DNA of 64,000 nt from assembly GCF_018687675.1 (NCBI RefSeq), contig NZ_CP061302.1, positions 186,001 to 250,000 on the forward strand, read 5' to 3'. A program made the position numbers and the translations under genes. The stretch comes from Polynucleobacter sp. MG-Unter2-18. GTDB lineage: Bacteria > Pseudomonadota > Gammaproteobacteria > Burkholderiales > Burkholderiaceae. Below are positions 52,434 through 62,427 of this stretch, piece after piece. Within the stretch, counting starts at the first letter, position 1; each line of letters begins with the position of its first letter. The notes beneath the pieces were generated by a model, which was not told the origin of the DNA, made no database searches, and saw only the letters and a list, made by a program, of their open reading frames with translations.

Positions 52434-53924
52434 TTAATCGGTCGTAGATTCTGGGCTGACTTTTTTGACAACGCTATAACGCACCAAGGTCTTTTTGCGT
52501 GCTTCATCATGATTAACAACTGGCAGGGGATAGTCGCGACCCAGAAGAATGCCAGCAGCCTCTAGTTCAATATGGCCGGATTCCCAAGGCGCATGAATTG
52601 ACTTCTTGGAGAGCTTGTCTAGTTGAGGTAAGTACCGACGAATAAACTTTCCTTCAGGATCGAACTTTTGGGACTGGGTAATCGGATTGAAGATGCGGAA
52701 GTAGGGCTGCGCATCACATCCCGATGAAGAGGCCCACTGCCATCCACCATTGTTGGAAGACAGTTCAAAGTCATTGAGGTGTTTTGCAAAATACATCTCT
52801 CCCCAGCGCCAATCAATACCTAAATCTTTAGTAAGAAAGCTGGCAACTACCATGCGCAGGCGATTGTGCATATATCCACTTTGGTTGAGTTGGCACATGG
52901 CAGCATCTACCAATGGGTAGCCCGTCTTGCCATCACACCAAGCTTTAAATAACTTCTTAGCAGTGGCACCGCTTTCCCATTCGATATTGTCATAGTCAGG
53001 TTTGAAAGCGGCACCCTCAGCAAGGCGCGGGTGATTGGCCAGAATCATGAAATAAAAATCACGCCAAATCAGTTCGCTTAACCAGATCGTTGCACCCATA
53101 CTGCCAACGAGCATGCGGCGGTGGGCTTCGCGTACTAAGCCGCGAATGGATAGCATGCCAAAGCGCAGGTGTGTAGAGAGATAGCTCACCCCTTTAATGG
53201 CAGGGAAATCTCGGCCGATTTGGTATTGATCGATGCGATGGAGGAAGTCCTCCAAGAAACTCTGGCCACCTTCTGATCCCGGAGGCAAGTAAGCCTCAAT
53301 ACCTGTCGGGCTAAAGCCCATAGATTCTAGAGATGGGAGGGACGCCTCTAATGATTTGGGGATAGCAGCTAACTGACCTTTTTTAGGATCACAGTCATAA
53401 GCGGCAATATCTTTTTCTTGTAGCGTCTTTAGCCAGTTGTTCTTGTAGGGCGTAAAGATTGAAAACACCGTATTCGAGTTAGTCAGAATTTCTTTCTTCT
53501 CAAAAATCACTTGATCTTTGAAAGTCTTTAATTCAATGCCAAGCTTGTCTAGTGTTTTGGCTATAGAGTTATCACGGGTAATTGCTAAGGGCTCATAGTC
53601 ATGATTGATATAAACGGTATTAACACCTAGAGTCTCAGCAATCTTCGGAATGCATATAGTGGATTTGCCAAACTGAAAAATCAATCCGCCACCTTGCTTG
53701 CGTAATTGCTCGTCGATTTGCTTCAAACCTTGCCAAATAAAGTCTACGCGGCGATCATGTTTGAGGCCACTTGTATCAAGATCTCCGGACTTGAGAGGAT
53801 CCAAAATATCAGTATCGAAAATAAACGTTAGCCAAACTTGGGCATTATTTTTTAGGGCGTGATGAAGCGCGGCATTGTCATGCAGGCGTAAATCACGGCG
53901 TAGCCAAACGAGAGCTTTTTTCAT
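52434..53924 (-). CDS. phrB: Deoxyribodipyrimidine photolyase
   Basis: A 496-aa light-driven repair enzyme for cyclobutane pyrimidine dimers. The N-terminal antenna domain begins ALVWLRRDLRLHDNAALHHA. The FAD domain has WLSELIWRDFYFMILANHPR, GKTGYPLVDAAMCQLNQSGY, HNRLRMVVASF and NNGGWQWASSSGCDAQPYFR, with the electron-transfer tryptophans in place. UV repair fits a surface-freshwater lifestyle. Confidence 0.96.
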   Translation of the reverse strand: MKKALVWLRRDLRLHDNAALHHALKNNAQVWLTFIFDTDILDPLKSGDLDTSGLKHDRRVDFIWQGLKQIDEQLRKQGGGLIFQFGKSTICIPKIAETLGVNTVYINHDYEPLAITRDNSIAKTLDKLGIELKTFKDQVIFEKKEILTNSNTVFSIFTPYKNNWLKTLQEKDIAAYDCDPKKGQLAAIPKSLEASLPSLESMGFSPTGIEAYLPPGSEGGQSFLEDFLHRIDQYQIGRDFPAIKGVSYLSTHLRFGMLSIRGLVREAHRRMLVGSMGATIWLSELIWRDFYFMILANHPRLAEGAAFKPDYDNIEWESGATAKKLFKAWCDGKTGYPLVDAAMCQLNQSGYMHNRLRMVVASFLTKDLGIDWRWGEMYFAKHLNDFELSSNNGGWQWASSSGCDAQPYFRIFNPITQSQKFDPEGKFIRRYLPQLDKLSKKSIHAPWESGHIELEAAGILLGRDYPLPVVNHDEARKKTLVRYSVVKKVSPESTTD

Positions 53925-54003
53925 AGCCCCTATATTAGGGCCAATTAGACCGACTCGCTTGGCTTGCGAGTAATATTCTGCCTATTAAACAGATTGATAG
54001 CTA

Positions 54004-54822
54004 ATGGATACATTATTTTTCGTTTTTTCAAAACTAGTGCAGTTTTGCATTGAGCCTCTCAACTGGGTCATTGGTTTTGTAGCGATCAGCTTGTTATTTC
54101 TGAGCCTGAGAAAACCCCATTTGTGCAAACGATTCTTACTGTTCGCTTTGGCAGACTTATTACTGGTTGGATGGCTCCCTACTTCTGAGGTCTTTTTGAG
54201 GGCTCTTGAAGATGGCGTGCCTAAAGTTCAACTTGCACAGACGTCAGAAGCAGACTTTGGTGGAATTATTATTTTGGGGGGCGCGATTGAGGGCGGTGAA
54301 ATCGCTCTGGATCGGGGTGAGATCTCTATTGGATCCGCTGCTGAGCGTGTTACCAAAGCCTTTGAACTCATTCGCAAATATTCTGATCTGCCATTCATTT
54401 TTAGCGGCTTCTCTGGCCGCCTATCGCCCGTAGGAATGTCCGAGGCGGATGCTTTTAAGCAATTGGTTTATGAGCAGGGTTTGCAAGATAAAAAAGCCCA
54501 TTATGAAAACCAGTCCCGCAATACCTATGAAAATGCCGTATTGATGAAGCCTATGATCTTGGATTTAGGGGCTAAAATCGCCAAAGAGGCTGATGCACCA
54601 CCAAAACCTTGGCTGCTGATTACTTCAGCATCACACATGTACCGGTCAGTAAAGATTTTCCAAAAACAGGGGATTGCGGTAATTCCTGTTCCAGTGGATT
54701 ACCAAACGGGGCTCAGATTGCATTGGGGCTCTTTTGATCTGACGGAGGGTGCCCGACAGTGGAATAACCTCCTGCATGAGACGGTTGGTCTTCTGGCCTA
54801 CTGGATCACTGGAAAGATCTAA
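54004..54822 (+). CDS. YdcF/ElyC-family (DUF218) membrane protein
   Basis: A 272-aa protein with two N-terminal transmembrane segments (about 10-35 and 42-60) and a periplasmic DUF218 domain: GGIIILGGAIEGGE, GFSGRL, NQSRNTYENAVLM, and LITSASHMYRSVKIF. ElyC in E. coli affects envelope integrity and undecaprenyl-phosphate use. The exact role here is unknown. It is the first gene of a plus-strand run leading to pyrB. Confidence 0.87.
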   Translation: MDTLFFVFSKLVQFCIEPLNWVIGFVAISLLFLSLRKPHLCKRFLLFALADLLLVGWLPTSEVFLRALEDGVPKVQLAQTSEADFGGIIILGGAIEGGEIALDRGEISIGSAAERVTKAFELIRKYSDLPFIFSGFSGRLSPVGMSEADAFKQLVYEQGLQDKKAHYENQSRNTYENAVLMKPMILDLGAKIAKEADAPPKPWLLITSASHMYRSVKIFQKQGIAVIPVPVDYQTGLRLHWGSFDLTEGARQWNNLLHETVGLLAYWITGKI

Positions 54823-54854
54823 CTAAGGCAGAGAATTCGGTAAAATAAACTCAC

Positions 54855-55520
54855 ATGAACACGGCTAAAAAAGCCCCTGTGGGTCAAGCTGCAACACCCA
54901 CCCAAACTTCCCAAGCTTCCGCTGCTGGGTCCTCAATTGCTTATTCTGCTGATCATTTAGCAAACCAATTTCTGATTGCTATGCCTGGGATGGCCGATCC
55001 CAATTTTGCAGGTTCAGTTATCTATCTTTTTGAGCATACTGAACGGGGTGCAATGGGCTTGATGATTAATCGCCCGACCGAACTCGATATGGGTGCCTTA
55101 TTTGAGAAAATTGAGGTCAAGCTAGAGACTGAGCCAGTATCTGAACAGTCGGTCTATTTTGGTGGCCCAGTGCAAATCGAGCGGGGTTTTGTCTTGCACG
55201 AGCCCACTACAGAGGTAGCTTATAGCTCTTCCTTAGCTATTCCAGGAGGCTTGACCATGACGACATCTAAGGATGTACTTGAGGCCGTTGCAGCTGGTTC
55301 TGGGCCCAGTAAGTTCTTAATGACCTTAGGTTATGCGGGCTGGAGTGCTGGTCAGCTTGAAGAGGAGATTACCCTCAATGGCTGGATCAACGTTCCCTTA
55401 TCCCAACAGCAAATGATTGAGATTATTTTTAATACTCCCTCTATCAAGCGCTATGAGCGGACGATGGGTCTTTTGGGGTTTGATCCATCCCATCTATCTG
55501 GTGAGGCAGGGCATGCCTGA
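54855..55520 (+). CDS. yqgE: YqgE/AlgH family protein
   Basis: A 221-aa protein. After a low-complexity extension of about 35 aa (Ala/Ser/Thr/Gln) comes the conserved HLANQFLIAMPGMADPNFAG, HTERGAMGLMINRPT, YFGGPVQIERGFVLH and GYAGWSAGQLEEEI. Function is unclear. Its neighbour ruvX is a near-universal partner; the two overlap by 8 nt. Confidence 0.94.
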   Translation: MNTAKKAPVGQAATPTQTSQASAAGSSIAYSADHLANQFLIAMPGMADPNFAGSVIYLFEHTERGAMGLMINRPTELDMGALFEKIEVKLETEPVSEQSVYFGGPVQIERGFVLHEPTTEVAYSSSLAIPGGLTMTTSKDVLEAVAAGSGPSKFLMTLGYAGWSAGQLEEEITLNGWINVPLSQQQMIEIIFNTPSIKRYERTMGLLGFDPSHLSGEAGHA

Positions 55521-55938
55521 GAGTATTCATAAGGGCGCAGAGTTGACCGTAATGGCTTTTGACTTTGGGACGAGACGAATTGGTATTGCTGTTGGAAATA
55601 CTCTGACCAAAGCTGGCCAGCCATTAAAGATTATTGAGGAGCCATCTGAGGATGTGAGATTTAAGGCTATTCAGACCCTCATCAAAGAGTGGCAACCAAA
55701 TCGGTTGGTGGTGGGGCTGCCTTGTCACCCTGACGGTGCCGAACATGAAATGAGTGCAAAGGCCCGCCGCTTTGGTAATCAGCTACAGGGACGCTTTCAT
55801 TTACCAGTGGAGTGGGTGGACGAGCGCTATACCTCAGCTGTTTTAGAGGGAAATCCGGACATGCAAGACAATTTGGATGCGCAGTCTGCAGCCTTAATTT
55901 TGGACCAGTATTTTCTTGAAAAGAATTGGATTAGTTGA
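55513..55938 (+). CDS. ruvX: RuvX/YqgF RNase H-fold nuclease
   Basis: A 141-aa Holliday-junction-resolvase-like protein also implicated in 16S rRNA 5' end processing. TVMAFDFGTRRIGIAVGNT carries the first catalytic Asp; LVVGLPCHPDGAEHEMS, VEWVDERYTS and DAQSAALILDQYF complete the site. ATG 55513 has GAGGCAGGG upstream and overlaps yqgE; a longer frame from 55417 is an artefact of overlap. Confidence 0.94.
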   Translation: MPESIHKGAELTVMAFDFGTRRIGIAVGNTLTKAGQPLKIIEEPSEDVRFKAIQTLIKEWQPNRLVVGLPCHPDGAEHEMSAKARRFGNQLQGRFHLPVEWVDERYTSAVLEGNPDMQDNLDAQSAALILDQYFLEKNWIS

Positions 55939-55939
55939 G

Positions 55940-56446
55940 ATGAATGCAGAGCAGTCGTATCGGAAACTATTGGAGGCAATCAAGCATCGTAAAGATGCAA
56001 ATGAGGTCTTTGAGTTGGCTGGTCTTGCGATGGGTGGCGCCTGGATTGCGGAGCGTTTGGCTACCGATCTCAATTTGACCCACTACGGCGTGATTAATGT
56101 GGCTTTTCATCGGGATGATTATGCGGAGAAAGGAATGGCTGCGCTTAGTACTGCCAGTACTATGTCCACTAATCTTCCCTTTGAGGTGAATGGCGCAAAC
56201 ATTATCTTGCTCGATGATGTTTTATTGACTGGCCGTACCGTTCGAGCAGCCCTTAATGAGTTATTTGACTTTGGTCGGCCGGCACAAGTGCAGTTGATGG
56301 TATTGGCCGATCGTAAGAATCGTGAGTTACCAATCTCTGCTGATTTTGTGGGGGAGCAAGTAAGTATTCCAGACAATCAAATATTGGTTTTAGAAAAAGA
56401 TGATGCTGGCAAGTTCAGCTTCCAATTAGAGGCGCGTATAGCATGA
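55940..56446 (+). CDS. pyrR: PyrR bifunctional regulator/uracil phosphoribosyltransferase
   Basis: A 168-aa type I PRTase. The PRPP loop is [20 protein letters not shown], followed by [20 protein letters not shown] typical of PyrR. In Bacillus it binds pyr mRNA; in proteobacteria that role is less clear and no PyrR-binding hairpin is seen here. It starts 2 nt after ruvX and overlaps pyrB by 4 nt, so it is coupled to pyrimidine synthesis. Confidence 0.93.
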   Translation: MNAEQSYRKLLEAIKHRKDANEVFELAGLAMGGAWIAERLATDLNLTHYGVINVAFHRDDYAEKGMAALSTASTMSTNLPFEVNGANIILLDDVLLTGRTVRAALNELFDFGRPAQVQLMVLADRKNRELPISADFVGEQVSIPDNQILVLEKDDAGKFSFQLEARIA

Positions 56447-57435
56447 GCATAGATACCACGTTAGTTAATGACTCATTGAGCAGTCTTGTAAACCAATTTA
56501 ATAGTATTGGTGAATTAACTCATCTTCTCACCCTAGAGGGTTTACCTAAAGAGCAGATTCTGCATATTTTGGATACTGCTCAGCAGTTTGTGAGTATTAC
56601 TGATCCTGCTAGAGAGGTAAAAAAAGTACCTCTATTGCGAGGTAAAAGCGTATTCAATCTCTTTTTTGAGAACTCCACCCGTACGCGTACCACTTTTGAG
56701 ATCGCTGCCAAACGTTTATCGGCCGATGTAATTAATCTGGATATCTCCACTTCTTCTACGGCTAAAGGTGAGAGTCTTCTAGATACGATTGATAATTTGG
56801 TGGCTATGCAAGCGGATATTTTTGTTGTACGCCACAGCGTCTCTCGGGCGCCGATTGAGATTGCTCAGCATGTTCCACCACATGTGCACGTTGTCAACGC
56901 GGGTGATGGTAGCCATCAGCATCCTACGCAAGGCTTGCTTGATATGTATACGATGCGCCATTTTAAGAAAGACTTTAGCGGGCTAAAAGTTGCTATCGTT
57001 GGCGATATCGTGCATAGCCGTGTTGCTAAATCCAATATCTGCGCATTGAGAACTTTGGGTTGTACTGATATCAGAGCTATTGGCCCTGAGAGCCTGCTGC
57101 CAAGTGACTTGGACATGCTTGGAGTTAAGGTCTTCCATAGCATGGAAGAGGGCCTTAAAGGCGTTGATGTAGTGATGACTCTACGTATTCAGAAAGAGCG
57201 CATGGAAACTGGTCAGGTGCCTGAGGGCGATGCCTTCTTTAAGAAATATGGCTTAACTCCCACACGCCTTGCCTTGGCTAAACCAGATGCCATTGTGATG
57301 CACCCAGGCCCAATGAATCGTGGCGTAGAGATAGATTCATCAGTTGCAGATGGTCCTCAATCCGTCATCTTGAATCAAGTGACCTTTGGTATTGCGGTGC
57401 GGATGGCAGTGATGTCGATTGTTGCGGGGAATTAG
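56443..57435 (+). CDS. pyrB: Aspartate carbamoyltransferase, catalytic subunit
   Basis: A 330-aa enzyme joining carbamoyl phosphate and aspartate. The carbamoyl-phosphate motif [25 protein letters not shown], and [11 protein letters not shown] are complete. The start overlaps pyrR by ATGA. No pyrC follows; the transcription run ends and a surface-glycan block begins on the opposite strand. Confidence 0.97.
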   Translation: MSIDTTLVNDSLSSLVNQFNSIGELTHLLTLEGLPKEQILHILDTAQQFVSITDPAREVKKVPLLRGKSVFNLFFENSTRTRTTFEIAAKRLSADVINLDISTSSTAKGESLLDTIDNLVAMQADIFVVRHSVSRAPIEIAQHVPPHVHVVNAGDGSHQHPTQGLLDMYTMRHFKKDFSGLKVAIVGDIVHSRVAKSNICALRTLGCTDIRAIGPESLLPSDLDMLGVKVFHSMEEGLKGVDVVMTLRIQKERMETGQVPEGDAFFKKYGLTPTRLALAKPDAIVMHPGPMNRGVEIDSSVADGPQSVILNQVTFGIAVRMAVMSIVAGN

Positions 57436-57462
57436 AGGCAATTTATGGCCTCAATTGCAGCT

Positions 57463-58527
57463 CTATGAAGATATGCCGTCTTGAATTTCTTTAAATTTAG
57501 CAAGAATAGTCTTCGCCATTTCATCATAAGAAAAGCGGCCTTCAATGAATTTTCTTCCTGATGCTGAAACATTCTCAATTTTTTGCTTGTCCTTAAGCAG
57601 CGTATAGAGTGATTGCTTGAATTCATCAATATTATTAAAAAGAATTAAATTCTGATTATTAATCAATTCTGGGTGGAGTTCATCGTAATTATCGGAACAA
57701 AGAACTGATCCCGAAGCCAAAATTTCATAAGGCCTCATGTTGATTCCGCTTTGAGTCTCTAGTATATTTTCTGGTTTTGCAATAATGCTCAGAACCACTT
57801 TGGATGAGTTGTAGAGCTTATTTAACTTTTCCCCGTAGCACTCAATACCTTTAATTGCCTTAAGTAGAGATGGCTTAGATAAAGCAGGTGCTACCCACCT
57901 TGAGCCATAGAGATTAACTTTATTGGTTACCTCTAATGCCGCTAGAATAAATTTCTCCCGGTGTACGCTATGTTTTCCAACGAAGGAGATGTCAATTGAT
58001 TTTTTAGTACCGGGAATATAGCGGAATTCATTATGGTCGACTGCGTGTGGCAAATAACTTGTATTTTCAAATCCTAGCCCATTCAAGATGCTTATCGCAA
58101 TCTTGCTGTAAGAAAAATACCAACCAAGATTCGCGGCAAATAAGGTCAGCCTCTTGGGGTCTTGAACGGGATCCACAAGCCAGGCAACCTTAGGGGCTTT
58201 AATTTGAGAGAGTGTTGATTCTGAATAATGAATGCCGTGTATAAAAAATACGAAATCAGGATTATTTTCTTTGTAAAACTTCACTAGCTCTGTATTGAGA
58301 TAGTTCCAATGCGTTAATGAATGTCTTGAAAAAAGAAATTTCCCCTTTTTAAGAATCCGAAGGTTGTGGGCCCACTTGTTAATCGCGTGGAATACGTATT
58401 TATCGACCCAATGGTGATGTTCATTTGCCAGGAAGGTAATTGTTTCTACCTCAGCATTTTCAAACCCCTTTTCCAGTCCTGGAACGATAGCTGGCTTAGA
58501 TTGATAAACAATAAGGATGCGGGTCAT
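57463..58527 (-). CDS. CgeB-like glycosyltransferase family protein
   Basis: A 354-aa protein with a GT-B look: MTRILIVYQSKPAIVPGLEK at the N-terminus, KVAWLVDPVQDPKRLT in the middle, and a C-terminal half with FVGKHSVHREKFILAAL and the nucleotide-sugar region GINMRPYEILASGSVLCSDN. This last pattern is typical of CgeB/spore-maturation-type GT1-like proteins. Donor and acceptor are unknown. The sequence is visibly more AT-rich than pyrB, in keeping with a variable surface-polysaccharide region. Confidence 0.75.
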   Translation of the reverse strand: MTRILIVYQSKPAIVPGLEKGFENAEVETITFLANEHHHWVDKYVFHAINKWAHNLRILKKGKFLFSRHSLTHWNYLNTELVKFYKENNPDFVFFIHGIHYSESTLSQIKAPKVAWLVDPVQDPKRLTLFAANLGWYFSYSKIAISILNGLGFENTSYLPHAVDHNEFRYIPGTKKSIDISFVGKHSVHREKFILAALEVTNKVNLYGSRWVAPALSKPSLLKAIKGIECYGEKLNKLYNSSKVVLSIIAKPENILETQSGINMRPYEILASGSVLCSDNYDELHPELINNQNLILFNNIDEFKQSLYTLLKDKQKIENVSASGRKFIEGRFSYDEMAKTILAKFKEIQDGISS

Positions 58528-58627
58528 GAGGTGTGAGGCCTTGGTGGCGATGGTTTTGTAAGTTTACAATGCCATTGAATACTTCTTTTGTTGCTAAGAG
58601 AAACTTTTAATCACTGCCAAAGGCTAT

Positions 58628-59242
58628 ATGAGGCTCGTAAAGTATTTTAAAACCCTGAAAATGATGTTTCGGTCTCTTAGTCATATTGTGGATATGGAAG
58701 AGGTTGAAGATCTAGAGCCTTTCTACTCTAAATTCCGAGCCAACTCGTCTAGCAATGCAAATTCGAAGACTTTGGATCTGGGGTGCGGGGGTATTCCTAG
58801 GAATCCATTTAAGGCAGATCTTCTTTATGGGATTGATATCCGAGATAACGCTAATCCCAACATTGCTAGATCTGATCTTGCGCAAGAGGGAATTCCCCAT
58901 GGAGATGCCTCCATGGACTACATTACCGCATTTGATTTTATCGAGCACGTTCCTCGGGTTGTTTATTTGCCGCAAATTCGCTACTCTTTTATAGAGTTAA
59001 TGAATGAGGTTTATCGCGTTCTTACTCCTGGCGGACTCTTTCTGACTCAAACCCCTGTATACCCCTTTTCCGCATGCTTCACAGATCCAACTCATATCAA
59101 TCCAATAACGAGTGAAACGTTCTCCCAATATTTTGATGATCAACGTCAGTGGGGCAGGATGTATGGATTCAATGGTGCCTTCAAGATAGAGAGTCAAGTT
59201 CGCCATTCGACCCATTTAATCAGTGTGCTGAGAAAAGTTTGA
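58628..59242 (+). CDS. Class I SAM-dependent methyltransferase
   Basis: A 204-aa protein with the AdoMet motif TLDLGCGGIPRNPF near residue 48, GIDIRDNANPNI, DYITAFDFIEHVPRVVYLP and a post-motif VYRVLTPGGLFLTQTPVYP. Within a glycan cluster it may methylate a sugar or lipid carrier, but the substrate is unknown. AAAGG precedes the ATG. The stop overlaps the next gene's likely TTG start. Confidence 0.85.
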   Translation: MRLVKYFKTLKMMFRSLSHIVDMEEVEDLEPFYSKFRANSSSNANSKTLDLGCGGIPRNPFKADLLYGIDIRDNANPNIARSDLAQEGIPHGDASMDYITAFDFIEHVPRVVYLPQIRYSFIELMNEVYRVLTPGGLFLTQTPVYPFSACFTDPTHINPITSETFSQYFDDQRQWGRMYGFNGAFKIESQVRHSTHLISVLRKV

Positions 59243-60243
59243 GCTTGGTGAGGGACGCTGCAATCGAATCTAGGGTAGGGGCCAATAAAGTATTGGTGCT
59301 CTACCATTACTTTGAAAAAGACCAGTCATATGTTGATAACTTTGCCCACTTTTTGAGATATGGGTATGACTCAAGCTTAAATTATTTGGTTATTGTTGCC
59401 GGCAAATACTCAATTGAACTACCATTTTTAGATAATATTGAGTACCTATTTACTGAAAATAAAAATTTTGACTATGGCGGGTATTGTGTAGCGATAAAAA
59501 ATCTAACCCTATGGCAGCGGTACGATTTTTATTTCTTTATTAACTCATCTGTGCGCGGCCCTTTTCTTTTGGGCTACTGTAATCAAAAATGGACTGACCT
59601 ATTTATTGAGAAGTTTTCGGATGATGTGGGAATCGTCGGATCTGTTATCAGTATCACTCCCCATGAGCATTCGATTGCAAAGATGTACTATCAAAAGTAC
59701 GGAATGCTTGAACGAAATGATCAGTTCTTAGGCCATGTTCAAACTACCTGTTATGTATTGAGTCGTCATGTTCTCAACCAGCTTATTGAGAGCGGTTTTT
59801 ATGAGGGGGTTGACGATCTTAGCAAGGATGAAACGGTGCGAGACTATGAAATTCGGCTCTCTCAACTCATTTTAGATATGGGTTTGAATTTTCAATGCAT
59901 GCTTCCTGAATACAACCAAGTAGATTATCGAGAAGCCTTGGTAGATATAAATCCCAGCTCAAGAGAAGGGGATAGTGGGTTTCAGGGCTCTTATTTTGGG
60001 AGAAGTGCCCACCCTTATGAGACCACCTTTATTAAGACAAGTAGAAATACTTTTTCTGATGAAGAGTTGCAGCGTTTTGCATTTTCCATGTCGACTCAAT
60101 TTAAAGTCAATGACTGTTTAGTGCGGCAAGGTCTAATAAGGACCTATATTCAAAAAATTCAATCTTGCGCATTGAGGGTGGGTGAAAATACAAAGCTGAA
60201 TCAGCACAATTTACTTAAATATTTTTTTAGGAAATTTAAGTAA
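59239..60243 (+). CDS. Unidentified protein of a surface-glycan cluster
   Basis: About 334 aa; I do not recognise a named family with confidence. Visible features are an N-terminal alpha/beta start (KVLVLYHYFEKDQSYVDNFA), the segment NKNFDYGGYCVAIKNL, then YDFYFFINSSVRGPFLLGYC and a C-terminal basic end. The NxDYGG and FINSSVRGPF elements recall glycan-processing proteins related to rhamnan-synthesis protein F, but this is weak. No transmembrane segment. The start is uncertain: TTG 59239 overlaps the previous stop as TTGA, with TTG 59245 and GTG 59248 as alternatives. An upstream ATG at 59149 would overlap the methyltransferase by 94 nt and is less likely. Confidence 0.55.
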   Translation: MSLVRDAAIESRVGANKVLVLYHYFEKDQSYVDNFAHFLRYGYDSSLNYLVIVAGKYSIELPFLDNIEYLFTENKNFDYGGYCVAIKNLTLWQRYDFYFFINSSVRGPFLLGYCNQKWTDLFIEKFSDDVGIVGSVISITPHEHSIAKMYYQKYGMLERNDQFLGHVQTTCYVLSRHVLNQLIESGFYEGVDDLSKDETVRDYEIRLSQLILDMGLNFQCMLPEYNQVDYREALVDINPSSREGDSGFQGSYFGRSAHPYETTFIKTSRNTFSDEELQRFAFSMSTQFKVNDCLVRQGLIRTYIQKIQSCALRVGENTKLNQHNLLKYFFRKFK

Positions 60244-60251
60244 ATTTTGAA

Positions 60252-61226
60252 TTACTTGCAAAAGTAATCGGCGATTTGTTGTTTAAATATTCTCGGCTCA
60301 TCTTGCAGCCATTTTCTATATGTGCCGAAATCTGCATAGTGTTTCGGAAAATATTCCATCACATCATTAGCGAGTTCACCGAAGGCTTCCACAAAGTTTG
60401 GGGCGCTACTATCAAATTTGTATTGCGATGGTATCGGTAGGTCAACTGTATTTCCGGCTGAACCCAATTTTCCTGTAATCAAGCAGCATCCATGCATCGC
60501 CGCCTCGCGTGGCATACGGTCCCTACCAGGATGGTGTCCAAAATCAATATATAACTTTGCGCTGTAGAGTTTTTCTGAGAGCTGGTCTCGGTTTAAACCC
60601 TTGAGGGGCAGAAATTGCCATTGAGGGTAGCGCGCAATTAGTTGTTGTGTAACTTTCCAACCCTTGGTTGGGTTGTACAAAATAATATTTTGCTTGTGAT
60701 CAATCTTGTCTAGATATTTATCTGTGAGAAAGTCTTCATTGATGGAGTCAATTAATGGAATTGGATCAATGCCACAAGATTTGAGATATTGGGTGGAGTG
60801 CTCAGTTTGCGAAAAGTGCAAGAGACTCTTGAGGTTCTTCGCTCCGCCCCAGGGCCTCCGCCCTTGCAGGACTCGCTTAAAGTAACGTACGCGATCATGA
60901 AGGGGCCAAATATGTCGACGCTCCAGGAAGTTTTCTAAGGATAACCACCAAAGAGCTGCTTTCGCATGCTTGACCTTAAGCGCAAGCATTGGATCCACTT
61001 CAGGGAAAATGATTAGATTGCTTGGCGCATCCTCATAGGGTGCTGATTGAGTTTGGTAGCGCTCATAAGGTGCGGGCGACTTTGCTGTCTCTGAGAAAGG
61101 AAGGTAGCACATATAGGCCGGTAGACCTAGACTGTTCATATGTGCCGTCAGTTGGTGAAGTGCTTCGGGGCCGCCGGTAACTGCGCCAGCGGGGCAAACT
61201 ACGAGTATCTTTTTATAGTTATGCAT
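60252..61226 (-). CDS. Probable glycosyltransferase (GT-B-like)
   Basis: A 324-aa protein. KILVVCPAGAVTGGPEALHQ resembles the N-terminal glycine loop of GT-B enzymes, and HHPGRDRMPREAAMHGCCLI the donor-binding Glu region of GT4-type proteins. The middle KQNIILYNPTKGWKVTQQLI fits the start of the second Rossmann domain. Substrates are unknown. Converges with the gene ending at 60243, 8 nt away. Confidence 0.7.
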   Translation of the reverse strand: MHNYKKILVVCPAGAVTGGPEALHQLTAHMNSLGLPAYMCYLPFSETAKSPAPYERYQTQSAPYEDAPSNLIIFPEVDPMLALKVKHAKAALWWLSLENFLERRHIWPLHDRVRYFKRVLQGRRPWGGAKNLKSLLHFSQTEHSTQYLKSCGIDPIPLIDSINEDFLTDKYLDKIDHKQNIILYNPTKGWKVTQQLIARYPQWQFLPLKGLNRDQLSEKLYSAKLYIDFGHHPGRDRMPREAAMHGCCLITGKLGSAGNTVDLPIPSQYKFDSSAPNFVEAFGELANDVMEYFPKHYADFGTYRKWLQDEPRIFKQQIADYFCK

Positions 61227-61257
61227 CTAAAAGTGTTTGATTCTCAGTAAGTGATAT

Positions 61258-62271
61258 TTAAGACTGTGCTGAATCTAATTGCTTATAGAAGCGCCAAGTA
61301 TCCTCGCACATCCTCTCAATTCCATGTTTTGCTTCCCAGCCTAGGACTGTTTTGGCTAGGTCTGAATTTGCATAATACTCCGCCAAGTCTCCAGATCTTC
61401 GCTCTACTAAATCGTATGGAATTTTCTTGCCACTGACTTTTTCAAAGGTGGCAATCATTTCTAAAACACTATAGGGTTTTCCAGTTCCTAAATTGATTGT
61501 GAGGGCTCCAGGATGATCCTTTAGATACCGCAATGCAAGTAAATGGCCTTGGGCTAGATCATCAACGTGGATATAGTCTCTGAGGCCGGTGCCATCTGGT
61601 GTTGGGTAATCATTCCCAAATACTTTCAATTTTGGGAGGATGCCTAAAGCAATCTGGCCAATATAGGGCATTAGGTTATTAGGTTTCCCAACAGGGTTCT
61701 CGCCAATTAAGCCTGATAGATGGGCTCCTACGGGGTTAAAGTAGCGTAAGCAGGCAACTTTAAGGCTAGGGTTGGCTTTAGCGCTATCCCTGAGTATTTC
61801 CTCAACCATGAGTTTTGTGCGGCCATAGACATTAATAGGGGCAGTGGGCATATCCTCTTGGTATTGAGTGGCCCCTGGCTCTCCATATACGGTTGCAGAC
61901 GAAGAAAATACAAAGGTCTCAACTTTGGCCCTAATCATCTCTTCTAGGATCGTGATACTGCCAGTCACATTATTGTCGTAATACTTAAGGGGTTCGCTTT
62001 GGGACTCGCCCACCGCCTTTAATCCTGCAAAATGAATCACCCCAGTAATGGGGTGATTTGCAAAGATATCCCTTAGTAAAGTGCGATCTCGAATTTCACC
62101 TGAGTAAAAAGCAGGAGCTTGGGCGCTAATCTTTTCAATACTTTTAAGGGTGATTGCTTTGCTATTGCAAAGGTTGTCCAATATCACGACTCTGTGGCCA
62201 CTCTCTTGTAGGGCTACTACAGTGTGCGAACCTATGTATCCGGCGCCACCAGTGACCAAAATTGTCTTCAT
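61258..62271 (-). CDS. galE: UDP-glucose 4-epimerase
   Basis: A 337-aa extended SDR enzyme interconverting UDP-glucose and UDP-galactose for surface glycans. TGGAGYIGSHTVVALQESGH is the NAD site, SSSATVYGEPG and YGRTKLMVEE give the Ser/Tyr/Lys triad, and RYFNPVGAHLSGLIGE is the substrate loop. All fit GalE. Confidence 0.95.
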   Translation of the reverse strand: MKTILVTGGAGYIGSHTVVALQESGHRVVILDNLCNSKAITLKSIEKISAQAPAFYSGEIRDRTLLRDIFANHPITGVIHFAGLKAVGESQSEPLKYYDNNVTGSITILEEMIRAKVETFVFSSSATVYGEPGATQYQEDMPTAPINVYGRTKLMVEEILRDSAKANPSLKVACLRYFNPVGAHLSGLIGENPVGKPNNLMPYIGQIALGILPKLKVFGNDYPTPDGTGLRDYIHVDDLAQGHLLALRYLKDHPGALTINLGTGKPYSVLEMIATFEKVSGKKIPYDLVERRSGDLAEYYANSDLAKTVLGWEAKHGIERMCEDTWRFYKQLDSAQS

Positions 62272-62427
62272 ATTTCTCTTAATATTAAAAGTAAAGGGAC
62301 GCTAGGTTCCTAATGGTATTCTCTCTATGGAATGCACCTGGGGAGTCGAAAATACATTAATTAGGCATTATTTCCATAAATAATAATCCCCTGTAACTAA
62401 TGATTGCAGTAAATTCCTAGAATACCT

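Noticed and set aside
57436..57462. GAGGC/GCCTC repeat after pyrB considered as terminator
   Set aside because: A 5-bp stem without a T tract on either strand.
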